Positions 32,800-42,420 of a stretch of DNA of 64,000 nt are shown piece by piece. The stretch's first letter is position 1. Every line of letters starts with the position of its first letter. This DNA comes from Altererythrobacter sp. KTW20L (GTDB taxonomy: Bacteria; Pseudomonadota; Alphaproteobacteria; Sphingomonadales; Sphingomonadaceae). A model generated the notes under the pieces. That model was not told the origin of the DNA. It worked only from the letters and a program-made list of their open reading frames with translations, and did not search any database. The DNA lies in contig NZ_JAMFLH010000007.1 in NCBI RefSeq assembly GCF_023501975.1, positions 124,001 through 188,000 of the forward strand. The letters run 5' to 3'. A program made the position numbers and the translations under genes.

Positions 32800-33506
32800 A
32801 CATGGAGAATGCCTGCTTCCGCGCGCGGTTCAAGTAGCAATGTTTCTCCGCTAGGTCCGGTCAACGACATGGTCTGGTCCACCCGGCCATTCTCGACCAG
32901 CCAGTGGAGCAGACGCAGGGCTACCTTGGCCGCCTGTTGCTGGTCCTGCCCGGGGTCCGGTTCAAGCCGCAGTTCCTGGCCGGTGAACAATGCCAGCCCT
33001 TCGCTCAGGATGGCTCCATCGGGTTGTGGCAGCAGGGCGGTGAGGCCGAGCCCGGGAAACGCTCCGCCGCCGATCCAGCGGGTTACCACGTCGCGGAAAT
33101 AGTCCGGGCCGCAAATCGTGCGGGCCGGACCCCACACGATCGCGCGCAGGTGCTCCAGCCCGGCCAATTCAGCGGCCAGCCATGCAAGACAGCGCAGCAC
33201 GGGGACCATCGGGCCGCCGCTGGTGAGGTGCGGACCGGGAGTCAGGGCCACGCCCTCGCAGCTTGCCGGATCAAAGCCCTCGGGCAGGCCAAACAGATGT
33301 CCATCGGCCACACCTGGGCCGGGTTTGCCCGGCGCGAGGCCTGCGATATCGAAGGTCAGGCCGTTCGCCAGAAGTTCGGCCCAGCGCATTTCCTGGCCAG
33401 GACCATCGCTTTCCAGCGTTACCGCGAATTGGCCCTGAGCGACCGAAAGCGACTGGATTTCAGACAAGGGGGGACGGTGACCGGGCGCAAACAGCAGCAC
33501 GACCAT
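32781..33506 (-). CDS. Hypothetical protein, unrecognised
   Basis: A 241-residue protein if started at the ATG at 33506 (MVVLLFAPGHRPPLSEIQSL); the open frame extends to 33626. It is cytosolic by composition, with several tryptophans, a HLTSGGPMVPVLRCLAWLAAELAGL segment resembling the core of DUF4261-like proteins, and no membrane segment. I do not recognise a defined family with confidence. Its end overlaps the AHH gene start, so the two are likely co-expressed. The 233 bases between it and recJ hold the divergent promoters; nothing else stands out there. Confidence 0.6.
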   Translation of the reverse strand: MVVLLFAPGHRPPLSEIQSLSVAQGQFAVTLESDGPGQEMRWAELLANGLTFDIAGLAPGKPGPGVADGHLFGLPEGFDPASCEGVALTPGPHLTSGGPMVPVLRCLAWLAAELAGLEHLRAIVWGPARTICGPDYFRDVVTRWIGGGAFPGLGLTALLPQPDGAILSEGLALFTGQELRLEPDPGQDQQQAAKVALRLLHWLVENGRVDQTMSLTGPSGETLLLEPRAEAGILHVWRGSR

Positions 33507-33739
33507 CTGATCCGTTCTGTTTTCGGCTGGGTGATGCGCTAGCCCTATGGCGTCATACCCCCTCGTCCCGGGAAAAATCCTGTCCTCCTTACAATTGGAT
33601 AACCGCCTAGGCGATAATTCGAACAAGGCAAGCTGGCCACTCCAAATGGAACCACTTCGGAACAGTCCGCCGGTAGCGGATCACGCAGGGAGCGGGCAAC
33701 GCCTTCCCACAGACGCCGCCAACGGCTAATCGTTCCGTC

Positions 33740-35557
33740 ATGCTCGACACCCCCCCTGTACTTGGTATCAATTGTTCCCTTTCGGGCAAGTCCTGGCAGT
33801 GGCTGGGTGGCAATATGCAGTTGACAACCGGGGTTGGCGAATCGGGCGAATTGTCCGCCAGCGCCCCCGGAATCGCTTCGGGCGAGGATATCGTGGCGCA
33901 ATTGCTGATGGCGCGCGGTGTTGCCCCTGCGGACCTCGCCTTGCACCGCGAGCCCAGCCTGCGCGGTTTCCTGCCCGACCCGTCGGAATTCCGCGACATG
34001 GACCGGGCCGCCGAGCGCATGGCCCAGGCAGTGATCGCCCGCGAACGGATGACGATCTACGGCGACTACGATGTCGACGGGGCGACGAGCAGCGCGCTGC
34101 TGATCCGGCTGATGCGAATGTTGGGCCATGATGCAGGGCATTACATACCAGACAGGTTGCTGGAGGGTTACGGACCTTCGGGTAAGGCACTCGTAAGATT
34201 GGGACAGGAAGGTTCCAGCCTCGTGGTAACGGTCGATTGCGGGGCGATGGCCCACGAGGCGCTGGCCGCCGCGCACGATGCCGGGGTCGATGTGATCGTG
34301 GTCGATCACCACAAGTGTTCGCCCGAACTTCCGCGTGCGCTGGCCCTGGTCAATCCCAACCGACTCGACGAGAACGACCTTGCCGCATCGCACGGCCACC
34401 TTGCCGCCGTGGGCGTGGCCTTCCTGCTCGCCGTGGCCGTGGTGCGGACGCTGCGGGCGCGGGACTTTTTTGCCGACCGGCCAGAACCTGACTTGTTCAG
34501 CCTTCTCGACCTGGTGGCCTTGGGCACGGTGGCCGATGTCGCCGCCATCCGCGGGCTCAACCGCGCCTTCGTTGCCCAAGGCCTCAAGGTCATGGCGCAC
34601 CGCCGCAATGTGGGGATGTCGGCGCTGATCGACGCCTCGCGACTGACCCGTGCGCCGAGTTGCAGCGATTGCGGATTTGCCCTGGGGCCGCGCATCAACG
34701 CCGGCGGGCGCGTGGGCGAATCGACGCTGGGTGTGCGCCTGCTGACCACCGAAGATCCCGCCGAGGCAGCGGCCATTGCCGCACAGCTATCGCAACTGAA
34801 CGAGGAACGCCGCGCGATCGAGGCCGAAGTGCAGGAGGCTGCCGAGGCGCAACTGGCAGCCCAGCACAACCGCGCAGTGCACATCGTCGCGGGACACGGC
34901 TGGCACCCGGGGGTGATCGGCATCGTCGCCGGGCGCATCAAGGAAAAGACCGGCAAGCCGGCGCTGGTGATCGCTCTGGATAACGAGACTAGCCAAGGCA
35001 AAGGCTCAGGCCGCTCGATTGCAGGGGTGGACCTCGGCGCGGCGATCATTGCCGCCCGCGAGAACGGCCTGCTGGTGGCGGGCGGCGGCCATGCCATGGC
35101 GGCGGGCCTGACCATCGACGAAGCGCAACTGGAGGCGTTTTCGGACTGGCTTGAAGGCCACCTCGCCGGTCCGGTCGCCCGCGCTTCGGCCGGGCAGGTG
35201 CTGCGGCTCGACCTGTCGCTCGCGCCGCGCGGGCTTAATCCCTCGCTGGTCGAGACGCTCGATGCGGCAGGTCCGTTCGGCGTTGGCTGGCCGGGGCCGC
35301 GCATCGCCGTGGGGCCGGTGCGGCTGGTCAAGGCCGATATTGTGGGCAACGCGCACCTGCGGCTGATCGCGGCGGGCGATGACGGCGCCTCGTTCAAGGC
35401 CATCGCCTTTCGCGCGGCAGAGAGCGCCATGGGGCAGGCGCTGCTGCATGGCTCACGTGGCCGCAAGGTGTGGCTGGCAGGCCGGGCGAAGATCGACGAC
35501 TGGGGCCCGCGCCCTGCCGCGGAGCTGCACCTGGAAGACGCCGCCTGGGCCGATTAA
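33740..35557 (+). CDS. recJ: Single-stranded-DNA-specific exonuclease RecJ
   Basis: 5'-3' single-strand exonuclease used in recombination and mismatch and base-excision repair. The 605-residue protein has DHH motif I GDYDVDG (from about residue 108), VTVDCG, the name-giving DHH at about 189-191 in VVDHHKC, and a DHHA1 domain with GSGRSIAGVDLG, followed by an OB-type C-terminus. The N-terminus MLDTPPVLGINCSLSGKSW fits the alphaproteobacterial type. No good ribosome site is visible at 33740. It is followed by the tRNA genes. Confidence 0.95.
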   Translation: MLDTPPVLGINCSLSGKSWQWLGGNMQLTTGVGESGELSASAPGIASGEDIVAQLLMARGVAPADLALHREPSLRGFLPDPSEFRDMDRAAERMAQAVIARERMTIYGDYDVDGATSSALLIRLMRMLGHDAGHYIPDRLLEGYGPSGKALVRLGQEGSSLVVTVDCGAMAHEALAAAHDAGVDVIVVDHHKCSPELPRALALVNPNRLDENDLAASHGHLAAVGVAFLLAVAVVRTLRARDFFADRPEPDLFSLLDLVALGTVADVAAIRGLNRAFVAQGLKVMAHRRNVGMSALIDASRLTRAPSCSDCGFALGPRINAGGRVGESTLGVRLLTTEDPAEAAAIAAQLSQLNEERRAIEAEVQEAAEAQLAAQHNRAVHIVAGHGWHPGVIGIVAGRIKEKTGKPALVIALDNETSQGKGSGRSIAGVDLGAAIIAARENGLLVAGGGHAMAAGLTIDEAQLEAFSDWLEGHLAGPVARASAGQVLRLDLSLAPRGLNPSLVETLDAAGPFGVGWPGPRIAVGPVRLVKADIVGNAHLRLIAAGDDGASFKAIAFRAAESAMGQALLHGSRGRKVWLAGRAKIDDWGPRPAAELHLEDAAWAD

Positions 35558-35613
35558 TGGCGGTTTGATGGAGATGGTAGGCAGTCCCGGCACAAATCCC
35601 GTACCGGCAGGGC

Positions 35614-35642
35614 TTGACCGCTTGGCAAAGCGCCCGTAAGTG
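35614..35642 (+). promoter_or_regulatory. Probable promoter of the tRNA-Glu pair
   Basis: TTGACC (35614-35619), a 17-base spacer and TAAGTG (35637-35642) lie 19 bases before the first tRNA. Confidence 0.5.
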
Positions 35643-35660
35643 CGCCGCTCGCACCGCAGT

Positions 35661-35735
35661 GGCCCCTTCGTCTAGCGGTTAGGACGCGGCCCTTTCACGG
35701 CTGAAACACGGGTTCGATTCCCGTAGGGGTCACCA
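35661..35735 (+). tRNA. tRNA-Glu (anticodon TTC)
   Basis: A 75-base cloverleaf with encoded CCA. The acceptor GGCCCCT pairs with AGGGGTC, the anticodon stem CGGCC/GGCTG encloses loop CTTTCAC giving anticodon TTC, and the T-arm has GGTTCGATTCC. It reads GAA and, by wobble, GAG. It also supplies glutamyl-tRNA for tetrapyrrole synthesis in alphaproteobacteria only indirectly, as most use the glycine route. Confidence 0.97.
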
Positions 35736-35785
35736 CCGGTGCGAATGATTCGGCCATGCGGTTTTGCGCACGCCGCCGGCCATGC

Positions 35786-35860
35786 GGCCCCTTCGTCTAG
35801 CGGTCAGGACGCGGCCCTCTCACGGCTGAAACACGGGTTCGATTCCCGTAGGGGTCACCA
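35786..35860 (+). tRNA. tRNA-Glu (anticodon CTC)
   Basis: A near duplicate of the preceding tRNA, 50 bases downstream, also with encoded CCA. The anticodon loop reads CTCTCAC, giving CTC, and one D-loop base differs. Only these two substitutions are visible across 75 bases, so this copy probably arose by tandem duplication followed by an anticodon change to read GAG. In this GC-rich genome GAG is a frequent codon. Confidence 0.97.
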
Positions 35861-35953
35861 GCCACCGTGTGGTCGGTCACACTGCGGCCATAACTCAAAT
35901 CACCTTCTTTTGACGGTTTCGCAGCAGCAATCTTGCGGCTAAGGCTGCGCGCC

Positions 35954-37147
35954 ATGCAGGGGCGTTTCATTCCGTTCGGTGGATTGGTCATCGCCCTGGT
36001 GACCGGCCTGGTGATGGCCCTTTCCGGGGTGGACCTGGCGATCACCGCCGGTGTCACCCTGGTATGGTGCGCCTCGTTCTGGCTTGCCATGCCCGCCCCT
36101 CCCCCGCCCGCCACCCCGGCGCTGGAAGGCGTGCAGCTTACCCGTTCGGGCATGCGCGACCTGATCGAGCATTCGGGCCTGCCCATGCTGATGACCGACG
36201 GCAACCGCATCATCGTGGCCAACATGGCCGCACGCGAGGCGATCGGAGCGCACGTTGTGGGGCAGGATGCACGCGTGGCATTGCGCCATCCGGCTGCAGT
36301 GGACCTGCTCGCGCGGCCCCAGGGTGGCAGCGTGACTGTGCAGGGCCTGACCGGGCCGCGCAGCAACTGGCAGATGTCATGCCACCGGATCGACGAGCGC
36401 TACAGCCTGATCGAACTGATCAACCGCACGTCGGAAGCCGATGTCAGCCGCGCCCATACAGATTTCGTCGCCAATGCCAGCCACGAGCTGCGCACCCCGC
36501 TGGCCTCGATCATCGGCTATATGGAGACGCTCGTGGAATCGGGGGCCGAGCCCGGTTCGGACATCGCCCCGAAGCAGGCGGAAAAATTCTATGCCACCGT
36601 GCTGCGTGAAGCGCGGCGGCTGCAAACGCTGGTGGACGACCTGATGAGCCTGAGCCGGGTCGAGGCGGAGAAGCACGACCAGCCACGCGAGAAGGTCGAT
36701 CTCGGCTACACTGTGCGCCAGGCGGCGCGCGATGGCGCAGGGGCCGAACGGCTGAACCGGGTCAAGTTCGAACTACCTTCCGACGAAGTGATCGTGCGCG
36801 GGGACCAGAACCAGCTGGAACAGCTGGTGCGCAACCTGGTCGACAACGCCCTGAAATACGGCAGTGCCGACAAGCCGGTCACCGTGGCGCTATCCCTGGC
36901 AGAGCGCGACATGGCGCTGCTCACAGTGCAGGATCGCGGCGAAGGCATCGCTGCCGAACACCTGCCCCATCTCACCCGGCGGTTCTACCGCACCGATCCC
37001 AGTCGCAGCCGCGCGGCTGGCGGGACCGGGCTTGGCCTCGCCATCGTCAAGCATATCGTGGAGCGCCATCGCGGCAGGCTGGATATCTCCAGCCAGCCCG
37101 GCGTTGGCACCAAGGTGAGCGTGTGGCTTCCCCTCCTGGCAGATTAG
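35954..37147 (+). CDS. phoR: Phosphate regulon sensor histidine kinase PhoR
   Basis: Sensor kinase for phosphate limitation, partner of PhoB encoded 7 kb downstream. The 397-residue protein has two close N-terminal membrane segments (about residues 7-45), a PAS-like region (LIEHSGLPMLMTDGN), HisKA with the phosphorylated His177 in SHELRTPLASIIGY, and a HATPase domain with NLVDNALKYG and GGTGLGLAIVKHI. The first ATG of the frame is at 35954. The kinase is identified as PhoR mainly by the pst/pho context. Confidence 0.93.
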   Translation: MQGRFIPFGGLVIALVTGLVMALSGVDLAITAGVTLVWCASFWLAMPAPPPPATPALEGVQLTRSGMRDLIEHSGLPMLMTDGNRIIVANMAAREAIGAHVVGQDARVALRHPAAVDLLARPQGGSVTVQGLTGPRSNWQMSCHRIDERYSLIELINRTSEADVSRAHTDFVANASHELRTPLASIIGYMETLVESGAEPGSDIAPKQAEKFYATVLREARRLQTLVDDLMSLSRVEAEKHDQPREKVDLGYTVRQAARDGAGAERLNRVKFELPSDEVIVRGDQNQLEQLVRNLVDNALKYGSADKPVTVALSLAERDMALLTVQDRGEGIAAEHLPHLTRRFYRTDPSRSRAAGGTGLGLAIVKHIVERHRGRLDISSQPGVGTKVSVWLPLLAD

Positions 37148-37182
37148 GCCCTGCCGGCCGATTGATCCCAGCGCATCCATAG

Positions 37183-37220
37183 CTGTCATAAAACGGTGGA
37201 TACCGTCACAAAACTGTAAA
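37183..37220 (+). promoter_or_regulatory. Double Pho box before the porin gene
   Basis: Two units of the 7-4-7 pattern occur: CTGTCAT-AAAA-CGGTGGA (37183-37200) and CCGTCAC-AAAA-CTGTAAA (37203-37220). The PhoB consensus is a direct repeat of CTGTCAT spaced by 4. It lies 61 bases before the porin ATG. Confidence 0.8.
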
Positions 37221-37280
37221 GGAGCGGTCATAGGGGCGTCGAATGGTTGTCACATTCAGGACAGAATCGGACCTATCCGC

Positions 37281-38594
37281 ATGAACAAGCTCCTTCTGGC
37301 CTCGCTCGTCGCCAGTACCGCAATTGTTTCTCCCGCCCAGGCGCAAGACAACGATGCCGCCGCCTTGCGGGCGCAGATCGCCGCCATGCAGGCGCAGATC
37401 GACGCAATGGCTGCGCGCCTCGACCGGATGGAAACGGTAGCGACTCCAGCTCCCGCTCCCGCAGCTTCCGGCGACAGCGCGGAAATAGGCTTCAACGGCG
37501 CTCCCGAGATTGAGGCATCCGGCGGCTGGTCCTTCAAGCCGTTCGGTCGGCTCAACATGGATGCCGGCACGGTGAGCTTCCCTGCAGGCATCGCCAGCAC
37601 CGACGGCTTCGGCAGCGCGTTCCGGCGCGCCCGGCTCGGCATGGAAGGCGATATTCCCGGTGGCTTCGGTTACAAGGTCGAGGTCGATTTTGCCGGAAAC
37701 TCGGCCGTGCTTACCGATGCCATCCTGAGCTACGAGCACGGCGGGCTGACCCTGACTGCGGGCCAGCAAAACAATTTCCAGTCGATGGAGGAACTGACGA
37801 GCAGCCGCTGGTCCACCTTCATCGAGCGTGCCGCCTTCACCGATGCTTTCGGCTTCGAGCGACGCCTGGGCCTTGGTGCGCAATACCGCAGCGGCGATGT
37901 GATCGTGCAGGGGGGCGTCTTCAGCGACAACTCGGAAGACCTGCCCGGCAAGAACTGGTCAATCGATGGCCGCGTCGTTTTTGCGCCAAAGGTTGGCGAT
38001 ACCCAGCTGCATTTCGGCGGATCGCTCCACCTCGCCCAGCTCGAAACCGGCGGCACGGTGCGCTACCGCCAGCGTCCGCTGGTCAACTTCACCCCCCACC
38101 GCCCGCTTGCCACGCCGAACATGGCGGCGGACAGCGAATTCGGCGTCGGGCTTGAATCCGCGATGGTATCGGGCCGCTTCCACGCCGCGGGCGAAGCGTT
38201 CTGGCAGACCGTGGATATTCCAGCGTTTACAGGTGATCCCACATTCTTCGGCGGCTTTGTCGAGGTTGGCTATTACCTTACATCGGGTGACAGGCGCGGC
38301 TATCGCGGCGGCAGATGGGATCGCACCCGTCCGGCAAAACCGATTGACGAAGGCGGCCCCGGCGCCTGGCAGGTTAACCTGCGTTACGATCATCTCGACC
38401 TCAGCGACGGGCCGATCACCGGTGGTACCCAGGATGGCTATTTCGCTTCGGTTGTCTGGGTGCCGACCGACTATACCCGGCTGACACTCAATTATGGCCA
38501 CCTCGAATATGCCGACGCCGCCCTTCCCCTGCCTTCGGGCAGCCGCTCGTGGTCGGCCGACGTGCTCGCCCTGCGCGGACAGATCGACTTCTGA
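37281..38594 (+). CDS. OprP/OprO-like phosphate-selective porin
   Basis: Outer-membrane channel, 437 residues. A signal peptide ends at QAQ (about residue 22), a short coiled coil follows (AQIAAMQAQIDAMAARLDRM), then a beta-barrel with FKPFGRLNMDAGTVSF and RRARLGMEGDIPGGFGYKVEVD, typical of the OprO/OprP family, ending in a terminal aromatic (RGQIDF). A double Pho box precedes it and pstS follows, so phosphate or polyphosphate uptake in starvation is the likely role. Its place between phoR and pstS is a compact regulon layout. Confidence 0.9.
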   Translation: MNKLLLASLVASTAIVSPAQAQDNDAAALRAQIAAMQAQIDAMAARLDRMETVATPAPAPAASGDSAEIGFNGAPEIEASGGWSFKPFGRLNMDAGTVSFPAGIASTDGFGSAFRRARLGMEGDIPGGFGYKVEVDFAGNSAVLTDAILSYEHGGLTLTAGQQNNFQSMEELTSSRWSTFIERAAFTDAFGFERRLGLGAQYRSGDVIVQGGVFSDNSEDLPGKNWSIDGRVVFAPKVGDTQLHFGGSLHLAQLETGGTVRYRQRPLVNFTPHRPLATPNMAADSEFGVGLESAMVSGRFHAAGEAFWQTVDIPAFTGDPTFFGGFVEVGYYLTSGDRRGYRGGRWDRTRPAKPIDEGGPGAWQVNLRYDHLDLSDGPITGGTQDGYFASVVWVPTDYTRLTLNYGHLEYADAALPLPSGSRSWSADVLALRGQIDF

Positions 38595-38653
38595 CCGCGC
38601 GTTTCCCCTGCCCCTTTCCCCGGACACGGTTATGACCGATAGATGTCTGGAGC

Positions 38654-38684
38654 GTGTCACCAATCTGTCGCCTTTGCGTAATAG
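38654..38684 (+). promoter_or_regulatory. Pho box and -10 of pstS
   Basis: GTGTCAC-CAAT-CTGTCGC (38654-38671) is a 7-4-7 Pho-box repeat, followed 7 bases on by TAATAG (38679-38684) as -10. The ATG of pstS is 41 bases downstream. Confidence 0.75.
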
Positions 38685-38724
38685 TGCGCCCCTACCGATC
38701 ACATACGAGAAGTGGAAAACGACC

Positions 38725-39771
38725 ATGACCAATGCTCTTAGATTCGCCACCGTCGCTCTCGGCGCTCTGGCTTTGGCCGCTTGCGGCAATTCCGGTTCGG
38801 GTGGCGGTGGCAGCCAGACGATCAATGTCGTTGGTTCGTCTACGGTCTACCCCTTCGCCACCGTGGTGTCCGAAGCGTTCACCCGCAATTTTCCCGATTT
38901 CTCCGCTCCGCTGGTCGAATCGAACGGCACGGGCGCCGGCATCTCGCTGTTCTGCAGCGGCACCGGCGCGCAGACGCCCAGCATCGCCAATGCCTCGCGC
39001 CGGATGAAGATCAGCGAGTTCGAAAGCTGCCAGGCCAATGGCGTGACCGACGTGGTCGAAATCCAGATCGGCATGGATGGCGTGGTGCTGGCCTCGGCCA
39101 TCGGCGGGCTCGACCTGCAACTGACCCCGGCGATGGTCTATCGCGCCATGGCCGCCAACCCCTATGGCGAGGCACAGACGACGCGCACCTGGGCTGATGT
39201 CGACCCCTCGCTGCCCGCGCTGCCGATCCTCGTCTATGGCCCGCCGACCACCTCGGGCACGCGCGACAGCTTCGAGGAACTGATCATGATGGCCGGCTGC
39301 GACGCCAATCCGGCGATGGCCACTTTGAAGGACCAGGACGCCGACCGCCACGACCAGGTCTGCACCGAAGTGCGCTCCGATGGCCCCTATGTCGACCAGG
39401 GCGAGCAGGACAACCTGATCGTGCAGAAGATCGCGGGCAATCCCAACGCCGTGGGCGTGTTCGGCTTCTCCTATCTGGAAGAAAACCTCGACCGGGTGCG
39501 CGGCGTGCCGCTGGGCGGGATCGAGCCGACCTACGACAACCTCGCGTCGTTCGCCTATCCGGGTGCGCGGGCGATGTTCATCTATGTCAAGAAGGCCCAT
39601 GTCGACGCAGTGCCCGGCCTGCGTGAATTCCTCGCTGCCTGGTCGGAAAGCTGGGGACGAGACGGCTCGCTGGCCCAGATCGGCCTTGTCGTGAATCCGG
39701 ATGACGTTATGGCGCGTAGCAATGCCGCCGTGACCGAGCTTCCGGTCATGACCGCCGCCGATTTCGAATAG
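38725..39771 (+). CDS. pstS: Phosphate ABC transporter substrate-binding protein PstS
   Basis: Periplasmic phosphate receptor anchored as a lipoprotein: the signal peptide ends in the lipobox LALAAC, then a Gly/Ser linker. The 348-residue protein has phosphate-binding segments VGSSTVYPF and ESNGTGAGISLFC and a TSGTRDSFEEL segment. The ATG at 38725 is chosen over the longer frame because of the lipoprotein signal. It heads pstS-pstC-pstA-pstB-phoU-phoB. Confidence 0.95.
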   Translation: MTNALRFATVALGALALAACGNSGSGGGGSQTINVVGSSTVYPFATVVSEAFTRNFPDFSAPLVESNGTGAGISLFCSGTGAQTPSIANASRRMKISEFESCQANGVTDVVEIQIGMDGVVLASAIGGLDLQLTPAMVYRAMAANPYGEAQTTRTWADVDPSLPALPILVYGPPTTSGTRDSFEELIMMAGCDANPAMATLKDQDADRHDQVCTEVRSDGPYVDQGEQDNLIVQKIAGNPNAVGVFGFSYLEENLDRVRGVPLGGIEPTYDNLASFAYPGARAMFIYVKKAHVDAVPGLREFLAAWSESWGRDGSLAQIGLVVNPDDVMARSNAAVTELPVMTAADFE

Positions 39772-39788
39772 GAGCCGAGCCCGCCGTC

Positions 39789-41168
39789 ATGTCATCAGCC
39801 ATTCCGCTTCTCCTCGCCATCGGGCTGGGGCTGGCCGGATGGCTGGTGGCTCGCGCGCGCGCCTGGCAGTTCCGCAAGGATGCTGCCGGGCGCAGGCTCT
39901 CCTCGCTACCGATCTATCACGCCTGGTATGCCGGGCTGTGGATCGGCCTGCCGGTCCTGGTCTTCGCGATCATCTGGAGCGCGATTTCCGGCAACCTGAT
40001 CATGAGCCACGTGCTGTCGGACCCTGCAGCTGCCGGGCTGCCGGAATTCGGCATGCAGCGCGATGCGATCATCAACGAAGCGCGCAATGTCGCGGCCGGT
40101 CTTGCCGACCGCGTGCTGATCCCCGAGGCGCAAGGACTGGTCGAACCGTTCCGCGAGGCGACGGCGCTCTATGGCTGGATCGGCGTGGTGGTGGCCCTGG
40201 TGCTTGGCCTGGCCGGCGGAGCCTGGGCCTTCACGCGCCTGAAGCCCGATTTCGGCGCCCGCTCGCGGGTGGAAAAGGGCGTGTTGTCGGTGCTGTTCGT
40301 CGCCTCGCTGGTGGCGATCCTGACCACGCTGGGCATCTTCCTCACCCTGGTGTTCGAGACCGTGCGGTTCTTCGGCATGGTTTCGCCGATAGATTTCCTG
40401 TTCGGCACCCACTGGGGGCCGGATCCGATGTCGATGAACCCGGACGGAGACCGCTACGGCGCGATTCCGCTGTTCTGGGGCACGATCTTCATCGGCGCGA
40501 TCATCGCCATGATCGTGGCCATCCCGCTGGGCCTGATGAGCGCGATCTACCTTTCCCAGTATGCCCACCCCCAGGTGCGCAAGTGGGTCAAGCCCGCTCT
40601 GGAGATCCTGGCTGGCGTGCCGACCGTGGTTTACGGCTATTTCGCGGCCCTGACCGTTGCTCCGGCGGTCCGCGACATGGCAGTCGCCATCGGCATCTCC
40701 AACGCCTCGTCCGAAAGCGCGCTGGCGGCGGGCATGGTGATGGGCATCATGATCATCCCGCTGGTCTCCTCGATTTCCGACGATTCGATCACCGCCGTGC
40801 CGCAGGCCATGCGCGATGGATCGCTGGCCATGGGCGCCACCAAGAACGAGACGATCCGCCGCGTGCTGATCCCCGCCGCCCTGCCCGGCATCGTGGCGGG
40901 CATCATGCTGGCTGTCAGCCGCGCCATCGGCGAAACGATGATCGTGGTGATGGCCGCAGGCGCCGCCGCCAACCTCACCGCCAACCCGTTCGAGGCAATG
41001 ACCACGGTCACCTTCCAGATCGTCGCCATGCTGACCGGCGAGGCCAGCCTCGAATCACCCGCCACGCTCAGCGCCTTTGCCCTCGGCTTCGTGCTGTTCA
41101 TCATCACCCTGGCGCTCAACGTGATTGCGCTCCGCGTGGTCAAACGGTTCCGGGAGGCTTATGAGTGA
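39789..41168 (+). CDS. pstC: Phosphate ABC transporter permease PstC
   Basis: Inner-membrane permease, 459 residues, about 140 longer than the E. coli protein because of an N-terminal region with two to three extra hydrophobic segments, a form common in alphaproteobacteria. The binding-protein-dependent permease core is in the C-terminal half, with the EAA-type loop around VPQAMRDGSLAMGATKNETIRRV. Overlaps pstA by 8 bases. Confidence 0.95.
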   Translation: MSSAIPLLLAIGLGLAGWLVARARAWQFRKDAAGRRLSSLPIYHAWYAGLWIGLPVLVFAIIWSAISGNLIMSHVLSDPAAAGLPEFGMQRDAIINEARNVAAGLADRVLIPEAQGLVEPFREATALYGWIGVVVALVLGLAGGAWAFTRLKPDFGARSRVEKGVLSVLFVASLVAILTTLGIFLTLVFETVRFFGMVSPIDFLFGTHWGPDPMSMNPDGDRYGAIPLFWGTIFIGAIIAMIVAIPLGLMSAIYLSQYAHPQVRKWVKPALEILAGVPTVVYGYFAALTVAPAVRDMAVAIGISNASSESALAAGMVMGIMIIPLVSSISDDSITAVPQAMRDGSLAMGATKNETIRRVLIPAALPGIVAGIMLAVSRAIGETMIVVMAAGAAANLTANPFEAMTTVTFQIVAMLTGEASLESPATLSAFALGFVLFIITLALNVIALRVVKRFREAYE

Positions 41169-42420
41169 CATGACCCAGCCCGTAACCGCCCCCACCCGCA
41201 CCCCCGAGTTCGAGGCGCGCTTGAAGAAGCGCTATGCCGCCGAGCGGCGTTTCAAGGCGCTGGGCCTCGGCGCGGTCGGCTTCTCGATCCTGGTGCTGGT
41301 GTTCCTGCTGGGCACCATGCTGCTGAACGGGATCGGCGGCTTCCAGCGTACAGTGTTCGAAGTGCCGGTCGATTTCAGCCGCATGAGCCTGACCGTGCTC
41401 GACAGCGGTAACGAAGGTGCGAAGATGCGGGCCTTGCAGGCCCAGGGCCTGCCCGAAATCGTGCAGTTCGCTGCCGAAGAGACGCTTGGCGAGGAAGGTG
41501 CCGCTCAGGTCAACCCGCTGGCCTGGCGCGACGTGGCGAGCGAGCTCATCGCCGACCCATCGCTGCTGCGCACCAGCACGACATTCGACCTGCCCGCCAG
41601 CGGCCGCCTCGCCTCGGCCTTTGCGGGCGACGGGCAGGCCGCCCTGCAACCGCTGGCCCGCGAAATGGAGCAGCGCGGCCTGTTGATGAACAAGCTGGAC
41701 CTGGGCTTCCTCACCCGCTCCGACGCCACCGATTCGCAGCTTGTCGGCATCTGGGGGGCGCTCAAGGGCTCGATCTATACCATGATCGTTACCCTGCTGC
41801 TGGCCTTCCCGGTCGGGGTGCTGGCGGCGCTCTATCTGGAAGAATACGCGCCCAAGAACCGCTGGACCGACATTATCGAGGTGTCCATCAACAACCTGGC
41901 CGCAGTGCCTTCGATCATCTTCGGCCTGCTCGGCCTCGCGGTGTTCCTTACTCTGTTCCCCGGCTTGCGATCAGCGCCGGTGATCGGCGGCATGACCCTG
42001 GCGCTGATGACCATGCCGGTGATCGTGATTTCCGGCCGCAACGCCATCAAGGCCGTGCCCCCGTCGATCCGCGATGGTGCGTTGGCGGTGGGTGCCTCGC
42101 CGGTGCAGGTGGTATTCCACCATGTCCTGCCACTGGCACTGCCCGGCATCCTGACCGGCACCATCATCGGCATGGCCCGCGCGCTGGGCGAGACCGCGCC
42201 GCTGCTGCTGATCGGCATGCGCGCCTTTGTCTCCTCCCCGCCCGAAGGCTTTACCGACAACGCCACGGTCCTGCCGATGCAGATCTACCTGTGGTCCGAC
42301 CAGGTATCGCGCGGCTTTGTTGAACGCACCAGCGCGGCGATTATCGTGCTATTGGTATTCCTCCTCATGATGAATGGCCTCGCCATCTATCTGCGCAACA
42401 GGTTCGAGAAGAAATGGTGA
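41161..42420 (+). CDS. pstA: Phosphate ABC transporter permease PstA
   Basis: Second permease, 419 residues. An N-terminal extension (about residues 1-190, one membrane segment followed by a periplasmic region, DUF3333-like) precedes the permease core with the coupling loop [23 protein letters not shown]. The ATG at 41161 inside the pstC end is preceded by GGGAGG; the longer frame from 41125 is rejected. The stop overlaps pstB by 7 bases. Confidence 0.95.
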   Translation: MSDMTQPVTAPTRTPEFEARLKKRYAAERRFKALGLGAVGFSILVLVFLLGTMLLNGIGGFQRTVFEVPVDFSRMSLTVLDSGNEGAKMRALQAQGLPEIVQFAAEETLGEEGAAQVNPLAWRDVASELIADPSLLRTSTTFDLPASGRLASAFAGDGQAALQPLAREMEQRGLLMNKLDLGFLTRSDATDSQLVGIWGALKGSIYTMIVTLLLAFPVGVLAALYLEEYAPKNRWTDIIEVSINNLAAVPSIIFGLLGLAVFLTLFPGLRSAPVIGGMTLALMTMPVIVISGRNAIKAVPPSIRDGALAVGASPVQVVFHHVLPLALPGILTGTIIGMARALGETAPLLLIGMRAFVSSPPEGFTDNATVLPMQIYLWSDQVSRGFVERTSAAIIVLLVFLLMMNGLAIYLRNRFEKKW

